64,000 bases of DNA from Symmachiella dynata. GTDB lineage: Bacteria > Planctomycetota > Planctomycetia > Planctomycetales > Planctomycetaceae. The notes beneath the pieces are model-generated. The model made no database searches. It was not told the origin of the DNA and was given only the letters and a program-made list of their open reading frames with translations. The translations under genes were made by a program, and so were the position numbers. The stretch spans positions 3,835,001-3,899,000 of the forward strand of contig NZ_CP036276.1 of NCBI RefSeq assembly GCF_007747995.1, in the 5' to 3' direction. This document shows positions 51,390 to 59,205 of the stretch, piece after piece. Each line of letters opens with the position of its first letter. The first letter of the stretch is position 1.

Positions 51390-51557
51390 TCAAAAGCAGC
51401 CTTTTTCGAGACAGCATCTCTTGAAGAGTTTGCCGGAACCGCAGAGGCAGAATTTATTTTGCCCCAACTTTTCCTCAAACTGTTTCTCGCCGTGAATGAT
51501 CCGTATGCCACGCTTCACGTGTGTTTCGGACAAGTAGCCCTTGCGACGTTTACTCAT
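51390..51557 (-). CDS. SEC-C motif micro-protein
   Basis: A 55-residue protein beginning [17 protein letters not shown] and ending [20 protein letters not shown]. The tail is a SEC-C zinc-binding motif (CxCGSGxxxKxCC), as at the C-terminus of SecA and in many small proteins. The N-terminal part is basic, so RNA or ribosome contact is possible. It is the first full gene of the leftward arm. Its start overlaps the stop of a possible 18-codon leader by ATGA, and it is followed by a strong terminator. Confidence 0.8.
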   Translation of the reverse strand: MSKRRKGYLSETHVKRGIRIIHGEKQFEEKLGQNKFCLCGSGKLFKRCCLEKGCF

Positions 51558-51610
51558 CGTCTCGAAAAAAATATCTGTACGTCAAATTGTTCATAGTGCA
51601 GCTGTCGCAT
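51554..51610 (-). CDS. Possible 18-residue leader peptide
   Basis: ATG at 51610 with AAAGGAG about ten bases upstream. It encodes [18 protein letters not shown] and stops with TGA overlapping the SEC-C ATG. The SEC-C gene lacks its own good ribosome site, so coupling through this frame is plausible. It could also be chance; conservation would decide. Confidence 0.3.
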   Translation of the reverse strand: MRQLHYEQFDVQIFFSRR

Positions 51611-51824
51611 GGCGCACTTGCTCCTTTGTTTTGGTGATGCCCCAATTGACACCCCTTCGCAATAAAAGTTCGCCTCGTCAGTGTGGGGCGGAGCGAATCG
51701 TGAAACGAACCGTTGGGGCAGATTTGGTGTCAGAGGCATGGTAACCTGTTGTCTCGGCAATCGTTGTGACTCTTGGCTTTGCCGACAACAGATTAGGTTT
51801 CTGCAACATGGATGAAGTGCCCAC
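51558..51824. promoter_or_regulatory. Divergent promoter region of the RNA-repair island
   Basis: About 265 bases separate the SEC-C arm (minus) from hen1 (plus), so both arms are probably controlled from here. I looked for the -24/-12 sigma-54 pattern used by RtcR-controlled repair operons and did not find one with correct spacing. No clear operator palindrome was seen. Confidence 0.4.
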
Positions 51825-53222
51825 GTGCTCCTGACGATCACCACAACTCAACATCCTGCGGCCGATCTGGGGTATTTGCTGCATAAGCACCCGGATCGGT
51901 TGCAGAGCTTCGATCTCAGCTTCGGAAAGGCGCATGTCTTCTATCCCGAGGTGTCGCAGGATCGTTGTACGGCTTGCCTGTTGCTGGATGTTGATCCTGT
52001 GGGGATGGTGCGGGGCAAGAACCGCAATCAGAATTTTCTGCTGGGGCATTACGTCAACGACCGGCCCTATGTCGCCTCGTCGTTCATGAGCGTGGCAATC
52101 TCGCAGGTGTTCGGTTCGGCGCTGGGCGGGCGTTGCAAAGATCGGCCTGAGTTGGTGACGACGCCGATCCCTTTGTCTGCTCGGATCGATGTGCTTCCCG
52201 TGCGGGGCGGTGAAGATTTCGTGCAACGGCTGTTCGAGCCGTTGGGCTATACCGTCGAAGCGACACGTCATCCCCTGGACGAGCAGTTTCCCCAGTGGGG
52301 TGAAAGCCCGTACTTTTCAGTGACGAACACTGGCGTGAAAACGCTGGCAGAACTGTTGTCTCATCTGTACGTGCTGATTCCCGTCTTCGATAACAACAAG
52401 CACTACTACGTCGGCAACGAAGAATTGGAGAAGTTACTCGCCAAAGGAGCGGACTGGTTGGCCGGGCATCCCGAGAAAGAGCAGATCACCCGGCGTTATT
52501 TGAAGCATCAGTCCGGCTTGTTTCAAGAAGCCATGTCTCGTCTCATCGAAGAGGAGGATAGCGAGACAGTCGATACCGATAGCCCCAACGGGGGTGACGA
52601 AGACGTCATGGAAAGGCCGCTCAGCCTCAACGTACAACGACTCGGTGCGGTGTTGGCGGTGTTACGAAGCAGCGGTGCCAGAACGGTGCTGGACCTAGGT
52701 TGCGGCGAAGGGAAGTTGCTGCGTGAATTGATTAAGGATATTCAGTTCGATCAGATCGTGGGCCTGGACGTGTCGATGCGTTCGCTGGAAAAGGCCCAGC
52801 AGCGTCTCAGATTGGATCGACTCCCCCAGCGGCAAGCGGAGCGGCTGACGTTGATGCATGGCTCATTGATCTATCGTGACAAGCGATTGCATGACTTTGA
52901 TGCTGCGGCGTTGGTGGAGGTGATCGAACACCTTGATCCGCCGAGATTGGCGGCACTGGAACGAACCGTTTTTGAGTTCGCTCGCCCGGGCACCATCGTG
53001 CTGACCACGCCGAATCGGGAATACAACGTGATGTGGGAGTCGTTGCCCGCCGGGAAGTTCCGGCATGCGGATCACCGGTTTGAGTGGACCCGGCAGGAGT
53101 TTCAGGCCTGGGCGAACACAGTAGCTGAGCGATACGGCTACACGGTGCGATTTTTGCCGGTGGGGCCGGACGATGATATTGTCGGATCGCCGACGCAAAT
53201 GGGGGTATTTGAACTTGAATAA
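51825..53222 (+). CDS. hen1: 3'-terminal RNA ribose 2'-O-methyltransferase Hen1
   Basis: A 465-residue protein with the typical bacterial Hen1 opening MLLTITTT..PAADLGYLLHKHP at a GTG start. The N-terminal domain (about 1-245) activates Pnkp ligase in known systems. The C-terminal methyltransferase has SAM motif LDLGCGEGKLL (289-299). The metal-binding set is Glu365, Glu368 and His369 in VEVIEHL, plus His417 in FRHADHR, matching the residues characterised in Clostridium Hen1. It adds a 2'-O-methyl at the broken 3' end so that the resealed RNA resists a second cut. It pairs with pnkp downstream, separated here by four other genes. Confidence 0.95.
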   Translation: MLLTITTTQHPAADLGYLLHKHPDRLQSFDLSFGKAHVFYPEVSQDRCTACLLLDVDPVGMVRGKNRNQNFLLGHYVNDRPYVASSFMSVAISQVFGSALGGRCKDRPELVTTPIPLSARIDVLPVRGGEDFVQRLFEPLGYTVEATRHPLDEQFPQWGESPYFSVTNTGVKTLAELLSHLYVLIPVFDNNKHYYVGNEELEKLLAKGADWLAGHPEKEQITRRYLKHQSGLFQEAMSRLIEEEDSETVDTDSPNGGDEDVMERPLSLNVQRLGAVLAVLRSSGARTVLDLGCGEGKLLRELIKDIQFDQIVGLDVSMRSLEKAQQRLRLDRLPQRQAERLTLMHGSLIYRDKRLHDFDAAALVEVIEHLDPPRLAALERTVFEFARPGTIVLTTPNREYNVMWESLPAGKFRHADHRFEWTRQEFQAWANTVAERYGYTVRFLPVGPDDDIVGSPTQMGVFELE

Positions 53223-54159
53223 ACGTGTCCATCACCACTCAAACCTCATATTCTCTGTCGGCACGCAAGTCGTGGCGCTGCGGGATCTCATCGGGGCCAA
53301 CGGTCGCATCCTGCATCCTCGTGGGTCGGTCGGCGTGGTAGTGCGTCCGCCTCGGGATTTAGAACATTCGTACCGGGTCAAGTTCCTGGACGGCGTCGAA
53401 GAGTCACTCAAGTCAGGGGAGTTGACACCATTGGCGAAGTTCAAGGAGGGGGAGATTGGTGATAGCAATGTCACCGTTGAGCGGAGCAATCTGTTTGAGC
53501 GAGTGATTTTTCGTTGTGTGATCGGTTCCCGGGCTTACGGTTTGGACGATGAGCAGTCGGACATCGACTACCGGGGCTTTTACTTACCGCCTGCCGATCT
53601 CCAATGGTCGCTGTACGGCGTGCCGGAGCAACTCGAATGTGAGGAGACACAAGAGGCATACTGGGAGATTCAGAAGTTCTTGATCTTGGCTCTCAAGGCG
53701 AACCCCAATGTCCTGGAATGCCTCTACACTCCCCTGGTGGAGAAGGCAACCCCGCTGGCAGAGGAATTGCTCGACATGCGGTCGATTTTTCTCACCCGGC
53801 TGGTTTATCAGACCTACAACGGCTACGTGATGTCGCAATTCAAAAAGATGCAAGCCGACATCCGCAACCACGGAAAGGTGAAGTGGAAACACGTGATGCA
53901 CCTGATCCGGCTGCTGATCTCCGGCATCAGCGTCCTGCGACACGGCTTCGTGCCGGTCAAGGTGGAGGAATACCGGGAGGAACTGCTGTCGATCAAACGT
54001 GGTGAGGTGGCCTGGGAGGAAACGGAAAAGTGGCGGCTCAGTTTGCATGCGGAGTTTGACAAGGCATTGGCTGAGACAAAATTACCGGACCGGCCTGATT
54101 ACAGCAAGGCGAATGACTACCTCATCAAAGTCCGGCGAGAAGCGGCGCTAGAAGGTTGA
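53173..54159 (+). CDS. RlaP-like polymerase-beta nucleotidyltransferase
   Basis: A 328-residue protein if it starts at ATG 53173, inside hen1. A TTG at 53215, overlapping by only eight bases, may be the real start, since homologous sequence seems to begin near FSVGTQVVALRDL. About residues 28-90 form an SH3/KOW-like barrel (GRILHPRGSVGVVV, YRVKFLDGVEESL). Then comes a nucleotidyltransferase core GSRAYGLDDEQSDIDYRG with the G-S and D-x-D signature, and a helical C-terminus. RlaP-type enzymes are described companions of RNA ligases and presumably modify RNA ends; the exact reaction is unproven. Confidence 0.85.
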   Translation: MILSDRRRKWGYLNLNKRVHHHSNLIFSVGTQVVALRDLIGANGRILHPRGSVGVVVRPPRDLEHSYRVKFLDGVEESLKSGELTPLAKFKEGEIGDSNVTVERSNLFERVIFRCVIGSRAYGLDDEQSDIDYRGFYLPPADLQWSLYGVPEQLECEETQEAYWEIQKFLILALKANPNVLECLYTPLVEKATPLAEELLDMRSIFLTRLVYQTYNGYVMSQFKKMQADIRNHGKVKWKHVMHLIRLLISGISVLRHGFVPVKVEEYREELLSIKRGEVAWEETEKWRLSLHAEFDKALAETKLPDRPDYSKANDYLIKVRREAALEG

Positions 54160-54592
54160 AGGAGAAAGGCTGGAGGATGAAATCTGATTCGGGGGTTGTT
54201 GATTTGAAACGTCGGACGATGGCGTTTGCCGTACGTATTGTGAAATTGTACGGGGCATTGCCGAAGACCACGGCGGCACAAGTGATTAGCAAACAGTTGT
54301 TGCGGTCCGGGACATCGGTGGGTGCACACTACAGGGAGGGCATGCGAGCCCGCTCAGCGGCGGAGTTCATCAGTAAGATCGAAGGTGGTTTACAAGAGTT
54401 GGAAGAAACGGACTATTGGGTGGAATTACTGGTCGAAGCGGAAATTGTTCATCCCGATCGTCTGGCAGATCTCCGCAAAGAGATCAACGAACTCACCGCA
54501 ATCCTTGTCACATGCGCCAAAAATGCAAAGCAAAAAGCAAAGTAGCAATGTCTAATTTCATCCTTCCCCCTTCATCATTCCGCCTTTCAGAG
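54155..54592. repeat. Split palindromic repeat flanking the four-helix-bundle gene
   Basis: The left half (54155-54183) ends AGGATGAAAT (54174-54183). The right half (54555-54592) starts with its exact complement ATTTCATCCT (54555-54564) and continues as an imperfect inverted copy (GAAGG, AAGGC-type purine blocks against CCTTC, GCCTT). Together they look like one palindromic element of the kind found intact at 57001-57082, with the four-helix-bundle gene sitting in its loop. The right half forms the first codons of the next gene. Confidence 0.55.
54177..54545 (+). CDS. Four-helix-bundle protein (23S rRNA intervening-sequence protein family)
   Basis: A 122-residue protein from ATG 54177, with AGGAG upstream. 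It shows the family pattern: AVRIVKLYGALPKTTAAQ..SKQLLRSGTSVGAHYREGMRA, then ISKIEGGLQELEETDYWVELL. The family occurs in insertions inside 23S rRNA and as free-standing genes, and its relatives bind nucleic acid as pentamers. No catalytic residues are evident. Arms of a palindromic repeat surround it, so it may have arrived as a mobile unit between two RlaP-like genes. It lies 2 bases before the next start. Confidence 0.88.
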   Translation: MKSDSGVVDLKRRTMAFAVRIVKLYGALPKTTAAQVISKQLLRSGTSVGAHYREGMRARSAAEFISKIEGGLQELEETDYWVELLVEAEIVHPDRLADLRKEINELTAILVTCAKNAKQKAK

Positions 54593-55312
54593 CACCCCTT
54601 CCCACTGCTGTTCGCAACGATCAGCGGAGCGCACCTGTACGGCTTCCCTTCGCCCGATTCGGATTTCGATCTGCGGGGGGCGCATCTGCTTCCGCTGGAG
54701 GACGTGATCGGCTTGAATCCCGGAAGGGAAACGGTCGAAAAATCCGGGATTCACGACGGTCTGGAAATCGATCTCGTCACGCACGACATCAAGAAGTTCA
54801 TGGGGCTGCTTCTGAAGAAAAACGGGTACGTGCTGGAGCAGTTGCTCTCGCCGCTGGTGGTACACAGCACGCCGGAGCACGAAGAACTGAAAGCCATCGC
54901 TCCCCAGTGCATCACCAAACACCACGCCCACCATTACCTAGGCTTCGCCGCTACGCAGTGGAAGCTGTTTCAAAAGGAAGACCCGCCGAGGGTCAAGCCG
55001 CTGCTGTATGTGTATCGCGTCCTGCTGACCGGCATTCACCTGATGCGGACCGGCGAGGTGGAAGCTAATCTCGTTCGTTTGAATGAAACAGCGAAGCTTC
55101 CGTACATCCCGGAGTTGATCGAACGGAAGGTCAGCGGTACGGAAAAAGGCACGCTCGATCAGGCGGACCTGGCGTTTCATCAGCGGGAATTCGACCGTTT
55201 GTTGTGTGAACTCGAAACGGCACACGAAGAGAGCCGCTTGCCGGAGCGTCCGACTGCGGGTGTGGTGTTGAATGATTTGTTGGTGCGGATGCGGTTGAAG
55301 TCTTCAACATAG
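54548..55312 (+). CDS. Second RlaP-like nucleotidyltransferase
   Basis: A 254-residue protein from ATG 54548, two bases after the four-helix-bundle stop; a much longer frame upstream is out-of-frame reading of that neighbour. The core motif ISGAHLYGFPSPDSDFDLRG gives the G-(S/A)..D-x-D signature, with Ala at the usual Ser position. HDIKKFMGLLLKKNGYVLEQL and a helical C-terminus (LLTGIHLMRTGEV) follow. It parallels the first RlaP-like protein but lacks the SH3-like N-terminal barrel. Its opening residues ILPPSSFRLSEHP are encoded by palindromic repeat sequence, so the N-terminus has been rewritten by that element. Confidence 0.85.
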   Translation: MSNFILPPSSFRLSEHPFPLLFATISGAHLYGFPSPDSDFDLRGAHLLPLEDVIGLNPGRETVEKSGIHDGLEIDLVTHDIKKFMGLLLKKNGYVLEQLLSPLVVHSTPEHEELKAIAPQCITKHHAHHYLGFAATQWKLFQKEDPPRVKPLLYVYRVLLTGIHLMRTGEVEANLVRLNETAKLPYIPELIERKVSGTEKGTLDQADLAFHQREFDRLLCELETAHEESRLPERPTAGVVLNDLLVRMRLKSST

Positions 55313-55332
55313 GAAAGAAACGGAGCCAGCCA

Positions 55333-56379
55333 ATGTCTCGATTTAAACCCCGATTCGCAACCGCCGCAACTCCGAACGAGCGAATGGATGCGTTGTGTGA
55401 ATTCATTGAGTACTGGCTTGGTCCTCGGATGGACGAGTACGGCGAACCCAATGAAGCTGTCAATGCATGCTCATTGCCCATGCCGCTGCGAATACTCTAT
55501 CAATTTGCGGGACGATGGCCAGGATTCGACAAACGGCGAGAGTCAATTTGGGCCGTTGGTGCCTTTTCTTGTCAGGACTCCCTACGGTCGCTCAATAAAC
55601 TGGAGGTGTCGGGGAAGAATCGAGTCAGGTTCATCGACGAGAATCAAGGATGCTGGGTTTGCTCAACGCAAACCGATGGGGATGACCCTCCAGTTTGGTG
55701 TGACGGCGATCTTTGGGATGAGGATGGCGAGCCACTCCAGGGAGAGAAAAAAGTCTGTGAATCATTGTCTAGGTTCCTGGTAACATTTGTACTTCAAGAA
55801 ATTACAGTCGGCTCTCGATTGTGCCTAAGTGACAACGGCCTCAGTAAACGATTTGAGGAGACGAAAGACAAAGCCGTGGTGGTTTGGGAAAATGGACCCT
55901 ACGTGTATGGCTCCGAGGCAAGCTTTTTCTTGTGGAATCACGTATTGGTAGCGAATCTCTGGGGAAGTCTTTGTTTTGGAGCAAACGATGACCGAGCGCT
56001 CAGATTTCTAAGGGAGAATCAAGGTGAGGTTTTCACGATAGGTCTGATGGCCGGGCTGCCGTGGCGACTCGACATCAGACAAGACGGGTCTGCTTATCTC
56101 AGGTACTTCGACTGGCCTGTTGAGGAGGAGGCAGAAGTGGGAGGTGGAACATTCGACTTTGGTTCCCTGTTGAAGCTGCTTACGGAAGAGATTTCTCCCG
56201 AGGGGCATTCAGCCAATAGCCCGGTGCTGTTCCTCCAGCGCCGAGGCCAGTCATATACCGAAGGGAATCATTTTCTGAATGAGAAAACAGTTTCTGAGCT
56301 TTTCGAGCAAGCTCTTAGAAACCTGGCTCCTTCCAACGATGAGTTGCCTCGATTTTACAGAGAACGATGGCCGTACTGA
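55333..56379 (+). CDS. Uncharacterised protein, possibly SUKH (SMI1/KNR4)-like
   Basis: A 348-residue protein, ATG 55333. The N-terminal part ACSLPMPLRILYQFAGRWPGF, then FIDENQGCWVCSTQTDGDDPPVW, recalls the SUKH fold (Pro-x-x-hydrophobic helix, then an E/DNQG-type strand with Trp). The C-terminal half has mixed alpha/beta character (GTFDFGSLLKLLTEEI). There is no signal peptide or membrane segment. SUKH proteins are mostly immunity or protein-binding modules. Its presence between a nucleotidyltransferase and pnkp, with a one-base start/stop overlap to pnkp, means it is part of the operon. The fold call is tentative. Confidence 0.65.
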   Translation: MSRFKPRFATAATPNERMDALCEFIEYWLGPRMDEYGEPNEAVNACSLPMPLRILYQFAGRWPGFDKRRESIWAVGAFSCQDSLRSLNKLEVSGKNRVRFIDENQGCWVCSTQTDGDDPPVWCDGDLWDEDGEPLQGEKKVCESLSRFLVTFVLQEITVGSRLCLSDNGLSKRFEETKDKAVVVWENGPYVYGSEASFFLWNHVLVANLWGSLCFGANDDRALRFLRENQGEVFTIGLMAGLPWRLDIRQDGSAYLRYFDWPVEEEAEVGGGTFDFGSLLKLLTEEISPEGHSANSPVLFLQRRGQSYTEGNHFLNEKTVSELFEQALRNLAPSNDELPRFYRERWPY

Positions 56380-59024
56380 TGATGCACATCAAAATCCCCA
56401 AACTCTCCCTCGTCGTCCTCGTCGGCCCCAGCGGCTCTGGCAAGAGTACGTTCGCACGCAAACACTTTCTGCCGACCGAAGTGCTCTCCTCCGATGCGTG
56501 CCGGGCGATGGTTAGTGATGATGAAAATGACCAGACCGTCACGCCGGACGCATTTGAGTTGCTCACGTACATTGCCGCTAAGCGGTTGGCGTTGGGGCGG
56601 CTGACGGTTGTGGATGCGACGAACGTGCAGCCCGAATCCCGCCAGCCGTGGGTGCAGTTGGCTCGCAAGTACCACTGCCTGCCGGTGGCGATCGTGCTGA
56701 ACGTACCTGAGAAGTTGTGCCACGAGCGAAATCGAGGGCGTGAGGACCGCTCGTTCGGTCCGCACGTTGTACGGCAACAGCGTTCGCAACTTCGGCGGTC
56801 TTTGCGACGGCTGAAGCGAGAGGGCTTTCGGCATGTCTTTGTGTTGGAGAGCGTCGAAGAGGTCGAAGCGGCAACGGTGGAGCGGGTTGCGTTGTGGAAC
56901 GACAAGCGGGATGAACACGGGCCGTTTGATATCATCGGCGATGTGCACGGCTGCGGTGACGAACTTGAACAATTGCTTGAACAATTGGGATACGTGAGGA
57001 CAAGGCTGAAGGCTGAAGGAGGAGGGATGAAGGAAGCGGACGCCCTGTGGTTTCCGCCTTCATCCTTCAGCCGTCAGCCTTGCGTCTATGCTCATCCTGC
57101 AGGCCGCAAAGCCGTCTTTGTCGGAGACTTGGTGGACCGAGGACCACGTGTTCTCGATACCCTGCGAATCGTTCGTAACATGGTTGAGCACGGCAGCGGA
57201 CTGTGCGTTCCCGGCAATCACGACGTGAAGTTGTTGCGGAAGCTGAACGGCAAGAACGTCCAACTCACGCACGGTTTGGCCAATTCCGTCGCCGAAATCG
57301 AGGCTCTGCCTGATGACACCCGTGATCCATTCAGCAAGGCCCTCGCCAAATTCATCGATGGTCTCGTGAGCCACTACGTCCTGGATGACGGCAAACTGGT
57401 CGTCGCCCATGCGGGGATGAAAGAAGAAATGCAGGGACGTGGTTCCGGCAAGGTTCGTGACTTCGCCTTGTACGGAGAAACCACGGGAGAGACCGACGAA
57501 TTTGGTTTGCCTGTGCGCTACAATTGGGCTGCGGAGTATCGTGGTTCGGCGACGGTGGTCTATGGCCACACCCCCGTTCCCGAACCAGAGTGGCTCAATC
57601 GCACGATCAATGTCGATACCGGTTGCGTCTTCGGCGGCAAATTGACGGCACTCCGCTATCCTGAGATGGAGACTGTCTCCGTCCCGGCGAAGCACACCTA
57701 CTGTGAACCGTCACGCCCATTTCTTGTTGAGGAAAAGGAAGCACCGGCACTGTCGGCTCAGCAACTTCATGACGACGTGCTGGATGCGGAAGACGTGCTC
57801 GGCAAGCGCATCATCTCTACCCGGCTGAGCCGCAATGTCACGATCCGTGAGGAGAACTCCACAGCTGCGCTGGAAGTCATGAGCCGTTTCGCCGCAAATC
57901 CAAAATGGCTGATCTACTTGCCGCCCACAATGTCGCCACCGGAAACGACCAGCGAGGAGGGATTGCTCGAACATCCCGCCGAAGCATTCCACTATTATCG
58001 CAGTCAAGGTGTTGCGAATGTCGTCTGCGAAGAAAAGCACATGGGATCGCGGGCTGTGGTCGTGGTCTGCCAAGACGCTGAAGCGGTCCAAGAGCGATTT
58101 GGAGTGACCGAGGGCGAGGCCGGTATGGTTTACACACGAACAGGCAGACGATTCTTTAACGACTTGGACCTGGAAGAACAATTCCTGGCACGCCTGCAAA
58201 TCGCATTGACCAATGCTGGGTTTTGGGAGCAATTCAACACATCATGGGCCTGTTTCGATTGTGAATTGATGCCGTGGTCTGCCAAAGCGCAGGAACTATT
58301 GCGCACGCAGTACGCTGCAGTGGGAGCTGCGGGAAATGCCTCACTCCCCCAGGCTGTCGGAGTTCTTCAGCAAACAGCAGGGCGGTTGAATGATGGGCAC
58401 AAGATCGAAGAGATCGTGACTTGTTATCGTCATCGCAGGGAAAACGTCGAGAATTTCATCACGGCTTACCGGCAATATTGTTGGACCGTTGATTCGTTGG
58501 ATGATCTGAAACTGGCTCCGTTCCACCTGTTGGCAACGGAGGGTGGCGTTCATATCGACCAGAACCATATCTGGCATATGGAGACGCTGGAGAGAATTTG
58601 TGCGGAAGATCCTACGTTGATGTTAGCCACTAATTTCCATGTGGTTGATGTCACCGATTCGGACAGTCAAACTGAGGGGATCGATTGGTGGACCGGTCTG
58701 ACTGCCGGCGGGGGTGAAGGTATGGTGATCAAACCATTGGAATGGGTCGTGCGCGGCAAAAAAGGGTTGGTGCAACCTGCCGTGAAATGCCGTGGCCCAG
58801 AATACCTGAGAATCATCTACGGAGCCGACTACACGGCGGACCAGCATCTGTCACGCCTGCGAAACCGCAGCTTGGGACGCAAGCGATCATTGGCTGTGCG
58901 AGAATTTGCTCTTGGAATTGAAGCCTTGGAACGATTTGTGCGGAGGGAACCATTGCGGCGAGTCCACGAATGTGTGTTTGGCGTACTGGCCTTGGAAAGC
59001 GAACCGGTCGACCCTAGGTTGTAG
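56379..59024 (+). CDS. pnkp: Polynucleotide kinase-phosphatase-ligase Pnkp
   Basis: An 881-residue protein. The start ATG at 56379 overlaps the previous TGA by one base; an ATG at 56367 in frame is an alternative. Domain 1 (about 1-175) is a kinase with GPSGSGKS (16-23). Domain 2 (about 184-480) is a metallophosphoesterase with DVHG (188-191), GDLVDRG (249-255), GNHD (279-282) and VVAHAGM. Domain 3 (from about 520) is the adenylyltransferase/ligase with the lysine in EEKHMGSRAVV. It converts broken 5'-OH and 2',3'-cyclic-phosphate ends and, with Hen1, seals them. Residues about 208-235 are an insertion encoded by a palindromic repeat, between the first two phosphatase motifs. Confidence 0.95.
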   Translation: MMHIKIPKLSLVVLVGPSGSGKSTFARKHFLPTEVLSSDACRAMVSDDENDQTVTPDAFELLTYIAAKRLALGRLTVVDATNVQPESRQPWVQLARKYHCLPVAIVLNVPEKLCHERNRGREDRSFGPHVVRQQRSQLRRSLRRLKREGFRHVFVLESVEEVEAATVERVALWNDKRDEHGPFDIIGDVHGCGDELEQLLEQLGYVRTRLKAEGGGMKEADALWFPPSSFSRQPCVYAHPAGRKAVFVGDLVDRGPRVLDTLRIVRNMVEHGSGLCVPGNHDVKLLRKLNGKNVQLTHGLANSVAEIEALPDDTRDPFSKALAKFIDGLVSHYVLDDGKLVVAHAGMKEEMQGRGSGKVRDFALYGETTGETDEFGLPVRYNWAAEYRGSATVVYGHTPVPEPEWLNRTINVDTGCVFGGKLTALRYPEMETVSVPAKHTYCEPSRPFLVEEKEAPALSAQQLHDDVLDAEDVLGKRIISTRLSRNVTIREENSTAALEVMSRFAANPKWLIYLPPTMSPPETTSEEGLLEHPAEAFHYYRSQGVANVVCEEKHMGSRAVVVVCQDAEAVQERFGVTEGEAGMVYTRTGRRFFNDLDLEEQFLARLQIALTNAGFWEQFNTSWACFDCELMPWSAKAQELLRTQYAAVGAAGNASLPQAVGVLQQTAGRLNDGHKIEEIVTCYRHRRENVENFITAYRQYCWTVDSLDDLKLAPFHLLATEGGVHIDQNHIWHMETLERICAEDPTLMLATNFHVVDVTDSDSQTEGIDWWTGLTAGGGEGMVIKPLEWVVRGKKGLVQPAVKCRGPEYLRIIYGADYTADQHLSRLRNRSLGRKRSLAVREFALGIEALERFVRREPLRRVHECVFGVLALESEPVDPRL
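57001..57082 (+). repeat. Palindromic element inserted in frame in pnkp
   Basis: The left arm begins CAAGGCTGAAGGCTGAAGG and the right arm ends as its near-exact complement (CTTCAGCCGTCAGCCTTG), with about 12 bases between the arms. It adds roughly 26 residues (RLKAEGGGMKEADALW, then FPPSSFSRQP) and keeps the frame. The junctions fall in a loop before YAHPAGRKAVFVGD. It is the only intact copy I see in this window. Confidence 0.75.
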
Positions 59025-59205
59025 GATGACTGCTTATTGCGCTGCCCGATATTTACTGCTACCTCCAAATTTTTGCCCCGCCGATTTTCACAAATCGATT
59101 GACCGTTTTCGCTTCAGCGATCTGGTGTCCTCTAGTAATCACCGGGAATTGTTCCCTCATCCAATCGCATGGGCCGAGGTAACTGCATTATGAGGAGCCC
59201 GCCCA

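Noticed and set aside
51558-51824. Sigma-54 promoter with an RtcR-type activator for the repair island
   Set aside because: TGGC and TTGC occur near 51611 but their spacing is wrong for -24/-12, and no RtcR gene is in the window.
51678-52271. Minus-strand frame of 197 codons opposite the hen1 start region
   Set aside because: It overlaps the conserved hen1 N-terminus and the divergent promoter; no recognisable motif.
54416-54547. N-terminal extension of the second RlaP-like protein
   Set aside because: The extension is out-of-frame reading of the four-helix-bundle gene; the ATG at 54548 fits the spacing.
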